A stretch of 64,000 bases of DNA from Pelomonas nitida (GTDB lineage Bacteria > Pseudomonadota > Gammaproteobacteria > Burkholderiales > Burkholderiaceae_C). The notes under the pieces are model-generated. The model did not search any database and was not told the DNA's origin. It saw nothing but the letters and a program-made list of their open reading frames with translations. Of this stretch, positions 24,675 through 35,395 are shown in pieces (the stretch's first letter is position 1; every line of letters begins with the position of its first letter). The stretch lies in NCBI RefSeq assembly GCF_043555975.1, contig NZ_JBIGIA010000001.1, positions 186,001 to 250,000 of the forward strand, in the 5' to 3' direction. A program made the position numbers and the translations under genes.

Positions 24675-25502
24675 ATGAACACCCAGGATGCCAAGCGCGT
24701 CCTCGAAACCGCGCTGATCTGTGCCTCGCAGCCGCTGACGCTGCGCGAGATGCGCAGCCTGTTTGCCGACGAGTTGGGCGCCGACAGCGTTCGGAGCCTG
24801 ATCGACGAGCTGTCCCGCGACTGGGAAGGTCGCGGCGTGGAGCTTGTGGCGCTGGCCTCCGGTTGGCGCTTCCAGAGCCGGCCCGAGTTGCGCGAGTACC
24901 TCGATCGCCTCCACCCGGAGAAGCCGCCGCGGTATTCGCGGGCCGTGCTGGAGACGCTGGCCATCATTGCCTACCGGCAGCCGGTCACGCGGGGCGACAT
25001 CGAAGACATCCGCGGTGTCGTCGTCGCGAGCCAGATCATCAAGCAGCTCGAGGACCGCGGCTGGATCGAGGCCATCGGCCACCGCGAGACGCCAGGGCGT
25101 CCGGCGCTGTACGCGACGACCAAGGCCTTCCTGGATGACCTCGGTCTGGCCAGCCTGGAGCAACTGCCGGCACTGGAAGTCGGCAGCGAGCCGCCGGCCT
25201 TCGAAGCCCTGCAAGGTCAGTTGCTCACCGACCCCGAAGAGGCGGCGGCTGAGCCATCGCCGCCGCCGCCGGCCGCCGGGGCGCCGGTTGGCGCTGTCGA
25301 ACTCGCGGCGCCCGCTCCCGAGCCTCTTGTCGAGGCAGGCGTGCAGGGCAACGCAGACGGAGAGCCGCCGGCCGAACCGTCTGTCGATGCGCCGCCTTTG
25401 TCGCAAAGCCTGTTTGGTGCCGACGGTACGCCGGCCCTTCCCAACCCCGATTTCACTGATCCCTCCGACCCGCCCTCGCAACCTCCGCACGAATCCGCAT
25501 GA
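24675..25502 (+). CDS. scpB: Segregation and condensation protein B (ScpB)
   Basis: A 275-aa protein. The first 165 residues are the two winged-helix domains of ScpB, with the core block RYSRAVLETLAIIAYRQPVT and RGWIEAIGHRETPGRP. ScpB joins ScpA and Smc in the bacterial condensin that organises chromosomes. About 100 C-terminal residues are an acidic Ala/Pro/Glu-rich tail without predicted fold, longer than in most ScpB proteins. No scpA is in the window. The last four bases overlap the rluB start (ATGA). Confidence 0.92.
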   Translation: MNTQDAKRVLETALICASQPLTLREMRSLFADELGADSVRSLIDELSRDWEGRGVELVALASGWRFQSRPELREYLDRLHPEKPPRYSRAVLETLAIIAYRQPVTRGDIEDIRGVVVASQIIKQLEDRGWIEAIGHRETPGRPALYATTKAFLDDLGLASLEQLPALEVGSEPPAFEALQGQLLTDPEEAAAEPSPPPPAAGAPVGAVELAAPAPEPLVEAGVQGNADGEPPAEPSVDAPPLSQSLFGADGTPALPNPDFTDPSDPPSQPPHESA

Positions 25503-27448
25503 ACGACGCTGCCGACCAAGAACATTCCCTGCCTCCCGCCGCTGATGCGGAGGCGCCTGCCGCACCCAAGCGGCGTCGCACCACGGCCAAGCCGGCCGCC
25601 GATGCGCCGGCAGAAGCCGCAGAGGCTGCTGTGCCCGTGAAGCGCACGCGTCGCAAGGCCGAAGCGGTCGCGGAAAGCGATGCGCCGGTTGCGGAGGCGG
25701 CGGCTGAAGACGTGCCGGCCCCGGCCCGCAAGCGCGCACCGCGCAAGACAGCCGTCGCTGCCGATGGCGTTGTGCAGGCGCCGCTGTTCGAGGCGCCGGC
25801 AGCCGTGGCGGCTGCGCCGGCCCCTGCGCCAGCACCGATCTTCACGCTGGGTGATGCACCGGCTGTCGCCATGGGTGACGAGGGTGCGGAAGGTGACGAG
25901 GGCGGCGAGTCGGGTGATGGCGAGGGTGAGGATGGTGAGCGCGGCGGTCGCGGTCGCAACCGGCGGCGTAACCGCAAGGAGCGCGGTGAGCGCCCGGCGG
26001 GCGCAGCGCCTGCGGCGGTGGGCGCGGATGCGCTGCCGGGTCGGGCGCTGGCGCCTGAGCTGGTGGAGGCGGCGGGTGCGCGCTTCGCCGATGTGCTGTC
26101 GGGCAACCTGGATGCGGAGTCCGAGGGCCCTGTCGGTGAACTGCCGACGCTGCGCCCCGAGCCGGAAGAGGCGGCCGAGGGGGCTGTTGATGGCGAGGCC
26201 AAGCGCGTGCTGGCGGCCGACGCCGATGCGCCCAAACTGCAGAAGGTGCTGGCTCAGTCGGGCATCGGCTCGCGCCGCGACATCGAGGAGTGGATCGCCG
26301 AAGGCAAGATCGAGGTGAACGGCGAGGTCGCCCATGTCGGCCAGCGCATCTCGTTCGGCGACCGCGTCAAGGTCAACGGCAAGGACGTGCGCGTGCGCAT
26401 CTCGCCGCCGAACCCGCGCATCCTGGCTTATCACAAGCCCACCGGCGAGGTCTCCACCTTCAACGACCCCGAAGGCCGCCCCACGGTGTTCCGCACGCTG
26501 CCGCGCGTGCAGGGCCAGAAGTGGCAGTCCGTCGGCCGCCTGGACATCAACACCGAAGGCCTGCTGCTGTTCACCAACTCCGGCGAACTGGCCAACCAGC
26601 TCATGCACCCGCGCTTCGGCGTGGAGCGCGAGTACGCGGCTCGCGTGCTGGGCTCGCTGAGTGACGAGCAGCGCGCGCGCCTGCTGGAGGGCGTCAGCGT
26701 GGATGGCCAGACGGCGTCCTTCAAGAGCATCGAGGACGGCGGTGGCGAAGGCGCGAACCGCTGGTATCGCGTCGTCATCACCGAAGGCCGCAACCGCGAA
26801 GTGCGCAAGCTGTTCGAGGCGGTGGGCATGGTGGTCAGCCGCCTGATCCGCATCCGCTACGGCACCGTCGTGCTGCCGCGCGGCCTCAAGCGTGGCGTCT
26901 GGGTGGAGCTGGGTGACGACGATGTGCGCGTCATCCGCCGTCTGGCCGGTCACACCTCGCATGCGGGCGCCAGTGCAGGCAACGGCCAGGGCAAGGCTCA
27001 GGCTCAGCCGCAAGGCGGCAAGAACGATCGCAACAAGCGCCGCTCCGATGACCGCCACAGTGGCGTCGGTCCGCGCCCGAGCCGTCCGCAAGAGCCGCAG
27101 CAGCGCCCGCAGCGTGAGGAGCGTGCGCAGCGCCGCGACGACGATGAAGACGACGACGGTTTCATCCCGCATCACATCAACCCGCTGGAGCAGACTTTCG
27201 ACCGCCGCCATGCAACGGGTGGCAAGCGCGGCATTCCGCAGGGCTTCGGCGCCGGCGGCAGCCAGCAGGTCGACCGCCCTGGCAAGGGCGGCAACAAGGG
27301 CGGCCAGCGCGAGCCTGATCCGATGCAGACCTCGCTGGGCTACATCGGGGGCGATGCCTATCTGCGCCGCGGTGGCGGCGGCGGTGGACGCGGCGGCAAG
27401 GGCGGTGGCGGTGGGCGTTCCGGCGGCGGCTTCGGCGGCCGGCGCTGA
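25499..27448 (+). CDS. rluB: 23S rRNA pseudouridine synthase RluB with long disordered tails
   Basis: A 649-aa protein, over twice the size of E. coli RluB. Residues 1-245 are Ala/Pro/acidic with basic clusters (KRRRTTAK, RGRNRRRNRKERG). The S4 domain spans about 246-295 (KLQKVLAQSGIGSRRDIEEW). The catalytic domain follows with Asp349 in GRLDINTEGLLL. After about 480 the tail is Arg/Gln/Gly-rich and ends in a poly-Gly/Arg stretch. The enzyme converts U2605 of 23S rRNA in E. coli. The tails may bind RNA. It is coupled to scpB by a 4-base overlap, the common scpB-rluB arrangement. Confidence 0.92.
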   Translation: MNDAADQEHSLPPAADAEAPAAPKRRRTTAKPAADAPAEAAEAAVPVKRTRRKAEAVAESDAPVAEAAAEDVPAPARKRAPRKTAVAADGVVQAPLFEAPAAVAAAPAPAPAPIFTLGDAPAVAMGDEGAEGDEGGESGDGEGEDGERGGRGRNRRRNRKERGERPAGAAPAAVGADALPGRALAPELVEAAGARFADVLSGNLDAESEGPVGELPTLRPEPEEAAEGAVDGEAKRVLAADADAPKLQKVLAQSGIGSRRDIEEWIAEGKIEVNGEVAHVGQRISFGDRVKVNGKDVRVRISPPNPRILAYHKPTGEVSTFNDPEGRPTVFRTLPRVQGQKWQSVGRLDINTEGLLLFTNSGELANQLMHPRFGVEREYAARVLGSLSDEQRARLLEGVSVDGQTASFKSIEDGGGEGANRWYRVVITEGRNREVRKLFEAVGMVVSRLIRIRYGTVVLPRGLKRGVWVELGDDDVRVIRRLAGHTSHAGASAGNGQGKAQAQPQGGKNDRNKRRSDDRHSGVGPRPSRPQEPQQRPQREERAQRRDDDEDDDGFIPHHINPLEQTFDRRHATGGKRGIPQGFGAGGSQQVDRPGKGGNKGGQREPDPMQTSLGYIGGDAYLRRGGGGGGRGGKGGGGGRSGGGFGGRR

Positions 27449-27487
27449 AGTCCGCTCGGGACCGCAACTGGGGTCATCCCCCAACGC

Positions 27488-27493
27488 TACAAT
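27488..27493 (+). promoter_or_regulatory. Possible ndk promoter -10 (TACAAT)
   Basis: TACAAT lies 38 bases before the ndk ATG in the 83-base gap after rluB. There is no clear -35. It would give a short leader containing the AGGAG ribosome site at 27521-27525. Confidence 0.4.
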
Positions 27494-27531
27494 CACGGGT
27501 TTTGTCCAATACACCTCATCAGGAGATTTCC

Positions 27532-27957
27532 ATGGCAATCGAACGCACCCTGTCCATCATCAAGCCCGATGCCGTGGCGAAGAACGTCATCGGCCAGATC
27601 TACGCCCGCTTCGAAGGCGCTGGTCTGAAGATCGCTGCTGCCAAGCTGGTGCAGCTGTCGCGCGGTGAAGCCGAGCAGTTCTACGGCGTCCACAAGGCCC
27701 GCCCGTTCTTCAACGATCTGGTCAACTTCATGATCTCCGGCCCGGTGATGATCCAGGTGCTGGAAGGCGAGAACGCCATCCTGAAGAACCGTGAACTGAT
27801 GGGCGCCACGGACCCGAAGAAGGCAGAGAAGGGCACCATCCGTGCCGACTTCGCTGACAGCATCGACGCCAATGCCGTGCACGGCTCCGATGCCCCGGAG
27901 ACGGCCGCCGTTGAAGTGGCCTTCTTCTTCCCCGGCCTGAACGTCTACTCGCGTTAA
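27532..27957 (+). CDS. ndk: Nucleoside diphosphate kinase
   Basis: A 141-aa cytoplasmic enzyme that transfers the gamma-phosphate between NTPs and NDPs. The catalytic His117 lies in NAVHGSD, and Lys11 in SIIKPDAV binds phosphate. Length is the family standard. ATG 27532 has AGGAG seven bases upstream, better than the start ten codons earlier. It precedes rlmN, a neighbour pair conserved in many Proteobacteria. Confidence 0.97.
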   Translation: MAIERTLSIIKPDAVAKNVIGQIYARFEGAGLKIAAAKLVQLSRGEAEQFYGVHKARPFFNDLVNFMISGPVMIQVLEGENAILKNRELMGATDPKKAEKGTIRADFADSIDANAVHGSDAPETAAVEVAFFFPGLNVYSR

Positions 27958-27997
27958 ACCCCCAACGGGGTCGGTGACCCCGGCCCAGGAAGTTCGT

Positions 27998-29107
27998 ATG
28001 GATGCGGTCAACCTGCTCGGTTTTGATCTGCCAGGCTTGGCCGCCTTCTGCGAGCAACTGGGCGAAAAGAAATTCCGTGCGACCCAGCTGTTCCGCTGGG
28101 TTCACCAGAAGGGCGTGTCGGACTTCGACCAGATGTCCGACCTCGCCAAGTCCCTGCGCGACAAGCTCAAGGGGCGCGCCCACGTGACGGCGCTGCCCGT
28201 CATCTCCGAGCATGTCTCGGCGGACGGCACCATCAAGTGGCTGTTCGATGTCGGCGCCGGCAACGCCGTCGAGGCGGTCTTCATCCCCGAAGACGATCGC
28301 GGCACGCTGTGCGTGTCCAGCCAGGCCGGGTGTGCCGTGGGCTGCCGCTTCTGCTCCACCGGCCACCAGGGCTTCAGCCGCAATCTGGCAACCGCCGAGA
28401 TCACCGCCCAGCTGTGGTTTGCCGAGCATGCGCTGCGCAAGCGCCTCAACACGACGGATCGCGTCATCTCCAACGTCGTGATGATGGGCATGGGCGAGCC
28501 GTTGCAGAACTACGACCAGCTCGTGCCGGCCCTCAAGACCATGCTCGACGATCACGGCTACGGCCTGAGCCGTCGGCGTGTCACCGTGTCGACCTCCGGC
28601 GTCGTGCCGATGATCGACCGGCTGCGCGAGGACTGTCCCGTCGCTCTGGCGGTCAGTCTGCATGCACCCACCGATCCGCTGCGCGACCAGCTCGTGCCGC
28701 TGAACAAGAAGTACCCGATCGCCGAACTGCTGGACGCCTGCAATCGCTACCTGGAGAAGGCGCCACGCGACTTCATCACCTTCGAGTACTGCATGCTGCA
28801 GGAGGTGAACGATTCACCCGAGCAGGCGCGTGAGCTGCTGAAGCTGGTGAAGAACCACGTCAACTGCAAGATCAACCTGATCCCCTTCAACCCCTTCCCG
28901 GCGTCGGGCCTGACACGCAGCACGAATGCGCGCGTGCAGGCCTTTGCCGAGGTGTTGATCCAGGCGGGCCTGGTGACGACTGTGCGCAAGACCCGCGGCG
29001 ACGACATCGATGCTGCCTGTGGCCAGCTGGCCGGCGAGGTACAGGATCGCACCCGCGCGCATATCCGCATGGTCAGGGCCCCTGTGACGGTGGCCAAATC
29101 CACGTGA
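27998..29107 (+). CDS. rlmN: Dual-specificity 23S rRNA/tRNA adenine-C2 methyltransferase RlmN
   Basis: A 369-aa radical SAM enzyme that methylates A2503 of 23S rRNA and A37 of some tRNAs. The cluster motif CAVGCRFC gives Cys112, Cys116 and Cys119. The methyl-carrying Cys is probably Cys341 in AACGQLAGE. GMGEPLQNY and SLHAPTDPLRDQLVPLN are typical. ATG 27998 is preceded by AGGA. It is followed by pilW-rodZ-ispG-hisS, a standard gammaproteobacterial and betaproteobacterial order. Confidence 0.96.
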   Translation: MDAVNLLGFDLPGLAAFCEQLGEKKFRATQLFRWVHQKGVSDFDQMSDLAKSLRDKLKGRAHVTALPVISEHVSADGTIKWLFDVGAGNAVEAVFIPEDDRGTLCVSSQAGCAVGCRFCSTGHQGFSRNLATAEITAQLWFAEHALRKRLNTTDRVISNVVMMGMGEPLQNYDQLVPALKTMLDDHGYGLSRRRVTVSTSGVVPMIDRLREDCPVALAVSLHAPTDPLRDQLVPLNKKYPIAELLDACNRYLEKAPRDFITFEYCMLQEVNDSPEQARELLKLVKNHVNCKINLIPFNPFPASGLTRSTNARVQAFAEVLIQAGLVTTVRKTRGDDIDAACGQLAGEVQDRTRAHIRMVRAPVTVAKST

Positions 29108-29210
29108 TGCCCGTCCCCTTCGTTCCGTTCGCACCGCCCGTCAATCGCCCGGACGGCGGCGGGCGGCGTGGGGCGGCAACGTGCCATTGATGTCCACCCC
29201 CGAGGATCTG

Positions 29211-29996
29211 ATGAAGCGACTGCTGATCGTTCTGTTCGCCGCTGTGCTTGCCGCCTGCGCCGGCACACGCACCGCCCCCAATGCCGACCGCGAGATCAAG
29301 ACCGAGTCCGATCAGACGGACGCTGATCGTCGTGCGGCGATCCGGCTGGAGCTGGCGCAGGGCTATTTCTCGCGCGGTCAGTTCTCGACGGCGCTGGACG
29401 AACTCAAGCTCGCGCTGCAGGCCAAGCCCGACATGCGCGAGGCCGTCAATCTGCGTGGCCTCATCTACGCAGCCATGGGCGACCATACGCTGGCCGAGGA
29501 CACCTTCCGCCGCGCGCTGACGGTCTATCCGAACGACGCCGACACCTTGCACAACTTCGGCTGGTTCCAGTGCCAGCAACAGCGCTGGCAGGCGGCCGAC
29601 ACCTTGTTCGATCAGGCGCTGGCTCAGCCCACGTACCGTGGCGCGTCGCGCACACAGTTGGCCAAAGGCGTCTGCGAAGCCCGTTCGGGGCGGCTGCCGG
29701 TGGCTGAGAAGACGCTGGTCCGCGCCTTCGAGCTGGACCCCGCCAGCCCGGTCATCGCCGTCAACTTGTCTGAAGTGCTCTATCGCAACGGTGAGCTGGA
29801 GCGTGCACGCTTTTACGTGAAGCGCGTCAATGACCAGCCCGAGCAGGCCAACGCACAGAGCCTGTGGCTGCAACTGCGGGTGGAGCGCAAGCTGGGCAAC
29901 ACGGTGGCGACCAACGATCTGTCTCAGCAATTGCGTCGCAAGTACCCGCAATCCCCCGAGATCCAGGCCTTGGACGCTGGCCGCTACGACGACTGA
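29211..29996 (+). CDS. pilW: Type IV pilus biogenesis/stability lipoprotein PilW (PilF)
   Basis: A 261-aa TPR lipoprotein. The signal ends in the lipobox LAAC (Cys16). About six TPR helices follow, e.g. LELAQGYFSRGQFSTALDEL and NLRGLIYAAMGDHTLAEDTF. PilW/PilF helps assemble the PilQ secretin in the outer membrane. I start at ATG 29211, ten codons inside the longest ORF, because GAGGAT precedes it and the signal begins there. The position between rlmN and rodZ supports the call. Confidence 0.9.
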   Translation: MKRLLIVLFAAVLAACAGTRTAPNADREIKTESDQTDADRRAAIRLELAQGYFSRGQFSTALDELKLALQAKPDMREAVNLRGLIYAAMGDHTLAEDTFRRALTVYPNDADTLHNFGWFQCQQQRWQAADTLFDQALAQPTYRGASRTQLAKGVCEARSGRLPVAEKTLVRAFELDPASPVIAVNLSEVLYRNGELERARFYVKRVNDQPEQANAQSLWLQLRVERKLGNTVATNDLSQQLRRKYPQSPEIQALDAGRYDD

Positions 29997-30027
29997 GCCG
30001 CCTGCCGGCCACCCACAGAACAAGACG

Positions 30028-30980
30028 ATGCAACCCATTTCCGAGGGACGAGTGCCAGAGCCGACGACAGCGGGCGCCTGGCTTCGCCATGCGCGCCAGC
30101 AGCGCGGCCTGCACATCGCTGCACTGGCGGTCACGCTCAAGGTGCCGCAGGCGAAGCTCGAGGCGCTGGAGGCTGACCGCTACGCCGATCTGCCCGATGC
30201 CACGTTCGCGCGCGCGCTGGCGACGGCCGTTTGCCGCGCGCTGAAGGTCGAGGCTGCGCCGGTGCTGGCGATGCTCCCTCGCACCAGCGAGCAGGGCTTC
30301 GATATGCGTCCGGGCCTCAATCAGCCGTTTCGCGAGCGTAGCGTCGGCCCCATCGATGGCAGCGTGCTGACGTGGCTGAAGCGGCCAGTCGTTTGGCTGG
30401 CCGGGCTGCTGCTGGTCGCTGCGGCGGCCATCTACTGGGTGCCGGCCGGCTGGCTGCCCGAGGCGGGCATCGCGCCCGCGCCGGTGCCGGCGTCGGGTCA
30501 AGTGACGCCGGCGGCCAGCGTCGCCGCGGGCGAGTTCGTGCCGGCGCCGTCGGCCGCGTCGGAGCCGGGGGTCTCGGTATCGGTGTCCGCGCCGACGGCG
30601 GTTGCCCTGCCGGTCGCGGTGCCATCGGCGCCTGCGTCAGCGCCAGCGGCTCTTGCGCCGGTGGCCTCCGAGCCCGCCTCTGCGCCTGCGGTTCGTGCTT
30701 CCGCGCCGCTGCAGGTGCGTGATGTGCCGGCGCCGGCCCAGGTCGGCTCGGCGTTGCGCATCTCGGCGAGCGAGGACAGCTGGGTCGAGGTCGTCGATGC
30801 GGGCGGCCAGTTGCTGCTGTCGCGCGTGTTGCGCCAGGGTGAGCAGCAGCAGTTCAATGGCGCAGCGCCTTACAAGGTGCGCGTCGGCAATGTGCGTGGC
30901 ACGCAGGTCGAATGGCGCGGTGCCGCCGTCGACCTGGCGGGGCGCGCGAGCAACAACGTCGCCCGTCTGGAGTTGAATTG

Positions 30981-30981
<1 letters not shown>
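30028..30981 (+). CDS. rodZ: RodZ-like cell-shape protein (HTH-TM-DUF4115)
   Basis: A 317-aa single-pass membrane protein. The cytoplasmic N-terminus has a Cro/CI-type helix-turn-helix (about 14-85: AGAWLRHARQQRGLHIAALA). A membrane helix lies at about 119-140. The periplasmic linker (140-240) is Ala/Pro/Ser-rich. The C-terminal beta domain (from about 243, ALRISASEDSWVEVVDA) is DUF4115. RodZ links MreB to the wall-synthesis machinery. The stop overlaps ispG by one base, the usual rodZ-ispG pairing. Confidence 0.9.
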
Positions 30982-32239
<1,258 letters not shown>

Positions 32240-32243
<4 letters not shown>

Positions 32244-33547
32244 GTGACAACAAGAAAGTCCAGCCGCTGCAGGCGGTGAAAGGCATGAACGACATCCTGC
32301 CGCCGGAGTCGGCGCGCTGGGAGTGGCTGGAGGCGAAGATGCGCAGCGTGCTGCAGCGCTACGGCTACAGCAACGTGCGCGTGCCCATCGTCGAGCCGAC
32401 GGCGCTGTTCGTGCGCGGCATCGGCGAGGTGACCGACATCGTCGAGAAGGAGATGTACGCCTTCGAAGACCGCGCCGACAAGCATGGTCAGGCCGAACAC
32501 CTGGCGCTGCGCCCCGAGGGCACGGCCGGCGTCGTGCGCGCGATGATCGAGCACAGCTACCTGCGCGACAGCCCGCGGCGCCTGTACTACACGGGCCCGA
32601 TGTTCCGCCGCGAGAAGCCGCAGAAGGGCCGCTATCGCCAGTTCCACCAGATGGGCATCGAGGCGCTGGGCTTCGCCGGCCCCGACGTCGACGCCGAGGT
32701 CATCCTGCTGGCCCGCACGCTGTGGCGCGAGCTGGGCCTGAAGGAGGGCGAAGACGTCACGCTGGAACTCAACTGCCTGGGCCAACCCGACGAGCGCGCC
32801 GCGCACCGCGCCGCGCTGATCGCCCACCTCGAACAGCACCAGGATGTGCTGGACGATGAGGCCAAGGCCCGCATGTACAGCAACCCGCTTCGCGTGCTGG
32901 ACACGAAGAACCCGGCCATGCAGGCGATGGCCGAAGGCGCGCCCAAGCTGTTGGACTTCCTCGGTGAAGCCTCGTTGGCCCACTTCAACGGCGTGCGCGC
33001 GCTGCTGGACGCCGTCGGCCTGGCCTACCGCATCAACCCGCGTCTCGTGCGCGGGCTGGACTACTACAACCTCACCGTGTTCGAGTGGGTGACGACCAAG
33101 CTGGGCGCTCAGGGCACAGTGTGTGCCGGCGGCCGCTACGACGGCCTGATCGAGCAACTGGGCGGCAAGGCCGCGCCGGCCGTGGGCTTCGGCATGGGCC
33201 TGGAGCGCCTGCTGCTGCTGCTCGAAACGCTGAACCTGCAGGCCCCGGCTGCCGCGCCGGACGTCTACGCCGTCGTGCCCGAGCCGGCCGACCTGCCGCG
33301 CATCCTGCCCACGCTGGAAGCGCTGCGCGCCGCCGGCGTGGCCGTGCAGATGCACGGTGGCGGCGGGTCGTTCAAGTCGCAGTTCAAGAAGGCCGACGCC
33401 TCGGGCGCCCGCTTCGCGCTGGTGTTCGGTGGCGATGAACTCGCCCGTGGTGAAGTGACCGTCAAACCCCTGCGCGATGGCGCCGAACAGGTGGCCCGCC
33501 CGCTCGCGGACGTGGCTGCACTGGCGGCCGAGTTGCGCACCGCATAA
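32240..33547 (+). CDS. hisS: Histidyl-tRNA synthetase
   Basis: A 435-aa class II synthetase. The N-terminal AVKGMNDILPPE, motif 2 (FRREKPQKGRYRQFHQ) and the histidine loop VCAGGRYDGLIEQLGG are present, with a C-terminal anticodon-binding domain from about 330. ATGA overlap couples it to ispG. hisS is also the template family for the catalytically dead HisZ encoded at 40712. Confidence 0.97.
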
Positions 33548-33583
33548 TCCCGGGCCCTGCCCGCACATCGCTGTATTCCTCCC

Positions 33584-34255
33584 ATGGCATCGCATCTCGA
33601 CCTCGAAGAACAAGAACAACTTGACCAGCTCAAGGCCTTCTGGAAGCGCTGGGGCAACCTGATCACCTGGTTGCTGACCGCTGCACTGGCTGTCTTTGCC
33701 GCTTGGCAGGGCTGGCAATGGCGCGAGCGCAACCAGGCCGCCGAGGCTGCCGCGATGTACGGCGAGTTCGATCGCCTGCTGACCGCGCAAGACGTCGACA
33801 AGGCCGCAGCGGCCGCCGGCGACCTGAAGGCGCGCTTCGCCAGCACCGGTTTTGCGGCCCAGGCCAGCCTGCAAGTGGCCAAGCTGCAGCTCGACAAGGG
33901 CAAGGCCGACGACGCCAAGGCCAGCCTGAGCTGGGTGGCCGCGCAGGGCTCGGAGCCGGCTTACCGCGATCTGGCCCGCCTGCGCCTGGCCGGTCTGCAG
34001 CTGGACCAGCCTAAGACCTACGATGAAGTCGCCAAGACGCTGGATGCGATCAAGTCGCCCGAGTTCGCCGCCCTCGTCGCCGATCGACGTGGCGACCTCC
34101 TGTTGCAGGAAGGTAAGCGCGACGCCGCCAAGGCCGAGTACCAGAAGGCCCTGGCCGGCATGGAGAAGACGCAGGACTACCGCCGCGTCATCGAAGCAAA
34201 GCTCGCGACGCTGGGCGTGCCCACGGTCGTCGAGACCGCCGGAGCCGCGCAATGA
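33584..34255 (+). CDS. YfgM-like ancillary translocon protein (TPR)
   Basis: A 223-aa inner-membrane protein. The first 25 residues are acidic cytoplasmic sequence (LDLEEQEQLDQLKAFWKRWG). One membrane helix spans about 25-45 (ITWLLTAALAVFAAW). The rest is periplasmic TPR-like helix. YfgM associates with SecYEG and periplasmic chaperones. The order hisS-yfgM-bamB-der is the standard context. It overlaps bamB by 4 bases. Confidence 0.9.
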   Translation: MASHLDLEEQEQLDQLKAFWKRWGNLITWLLTAALAVFAAWQGWQWRERNQAAEAAAMYGEFDRLLTAQDVDKAAAAAGDLKARFASTGFAAQASLQVAKLQLDKGKADDAKASLSWVAAQGSEPAYRDLARLRLAGLQLDQPKTYDEVAKTLDAIKSPEFAALVADRRGDLLLQEGKRDAAKAEYQKALAGMEKTQDYRRVIEAKLATLGVPTVVETAGAAQ

Positions 34256-35385
34256 GGCGCTGGGCCCAGATCACGCTGGCTGCCTTGGTGGCCGGCTCGC
34301 TGGCCGGCTGCTCGACGTGGAACAGCTGGTTCGGCTCCGACAAGGACAAGCCGGCGGCGCTGGAGACCCTGTCCGGCCCGGCAACGGGCCGGCTGGTGTG
34401 GAGCAGCCGTGGCAACGACATCAAGTTCCCGCTCAGCATCGCGACGCCGGGCGACCGCTTCGTCGTCGCCAGCAGCGACGGCACCGTGCTGGCGTTGGCG
34501 GCTGCCGATGGCCGCGAGCTGTGGCGCGGTGATGTCGGCGCCAAGCTGTCGGCCGGCGTGGGCAGCGATGGCCGCTTCGCGGCGGTCGTCAACCGCGACA
34601 ACGAGCTGGTAGTGCTCGACGCCGGCAAGGTGGCCTGGAAGAAGGCATTGCCGACGCCCGTCGTGGCCTCGCCGTTCGTCGCCGGCGAGCGCGTCTTCGC
34701 GCTGACGCTGGACCGCCAGGTGCTGGCCTACGACGCGCTCGACGGCCGCAAGATCTGGGAACTCAAGCGCCCCGGCGAGCCGCTGACGCTGGCCAAGGCC
34801 GGCGTGCTGACGGCGTACAAGGACACCTTGGTGGTCGGGCAGGGCGCCCGTCTGGCGGGTGTGGACCCGGTCAAGGGTCAGTTGCGTTGGGAAGCCAGCG
34901 TTGCGACGCCGCGCGGCACGAACGAGGTCGAGCGCCTGGCGGATCTGGTCGGTCCGGCGGTGCGTCAGGGTGACCTGATCTGCGCACGAGCCTTCCAGTC
35001 GTCGGTGGGCTGCGTGAATGCCGAGCGCGGCAGCGCGCTGTGGAACCGCATCGTGGGCGGCGCCAACGGCATCGGCGCCGATGACCAGGTCGTCGTGGCC
35101 GGCGATGCCTCGGACCGCCTGTCGGCATGGAAGCTCGCCAATGGCGACCTGGCCTGGTCGGCCGACCAGTTCCAGCGCCGCAAGCTGTCGGCGCCGGTGG
35201 TGCTGAACAAGCAGGTGCTCATTGGCGACTTCGAGGGCCAGGTTCACCTGCTGGACCGCGACACCGGCAAGACGCGTTCGCGCATCGCCACCGACGGATC
35301 GCCCGTTGCCACCATCGCGCTGCAGGGCACCACCGCCCTCGTGGCCACCCAGAACGGCGGCCTGTTCGCCATCAAGGCCGAGTGA
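34252..35385 (+). CDS. bamB: Outer-membrane assembly lipoprotein BamB
   Basis: A 377-aa lipoprotein of the BAM complex. The signal ends at the lipobox LAGC (Cys20). The mature part is an eight-bladed PQQ-type propeller with repeated motifs such as GTVLALAAADGRELWR and LLDRDTGKTRSR. It binds BamA and helps deliver outer-membrane proteins. The start overlaps the yfgM-like stop by 4 bases. bamD (22524) and bamA (56736) are also in this window, in separate operons. Confidence 0.95.
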   Translation: MRRWAQITLAALVAGSLAGCSTWNSWFGSDKDKPAALETLSGPATGRLVWSSRGNDIKFPLSIATPGDRFVVASSDGTVLALAAADGRELWRGDVGAKLSAGVGSDGRFAAVVNRDNELVVLDAGKVAWKKALPTPVVASPFVAGERVFALTLDRQVLAYDALDGRKIWELKRPGEPLTLAKAGVLTAYKDTLVVGQGARLAGVDPVKGQLRWEASVATPRGTNEVERLADLVGPAVRQGDLICARAFQSSVGCVNAERGSALWNRIVGGANGIGADDQVVVAGDASDRLSAWKLANGDLAWSADQFQRRKLSAPVVLNKQVLIGDFEGQVHLLDRDTGKTRSRIATDGSPVATIALQGTTALVATQNGGLFAIKAE

Positions 35386-35395
35386 AGGCCACGAC

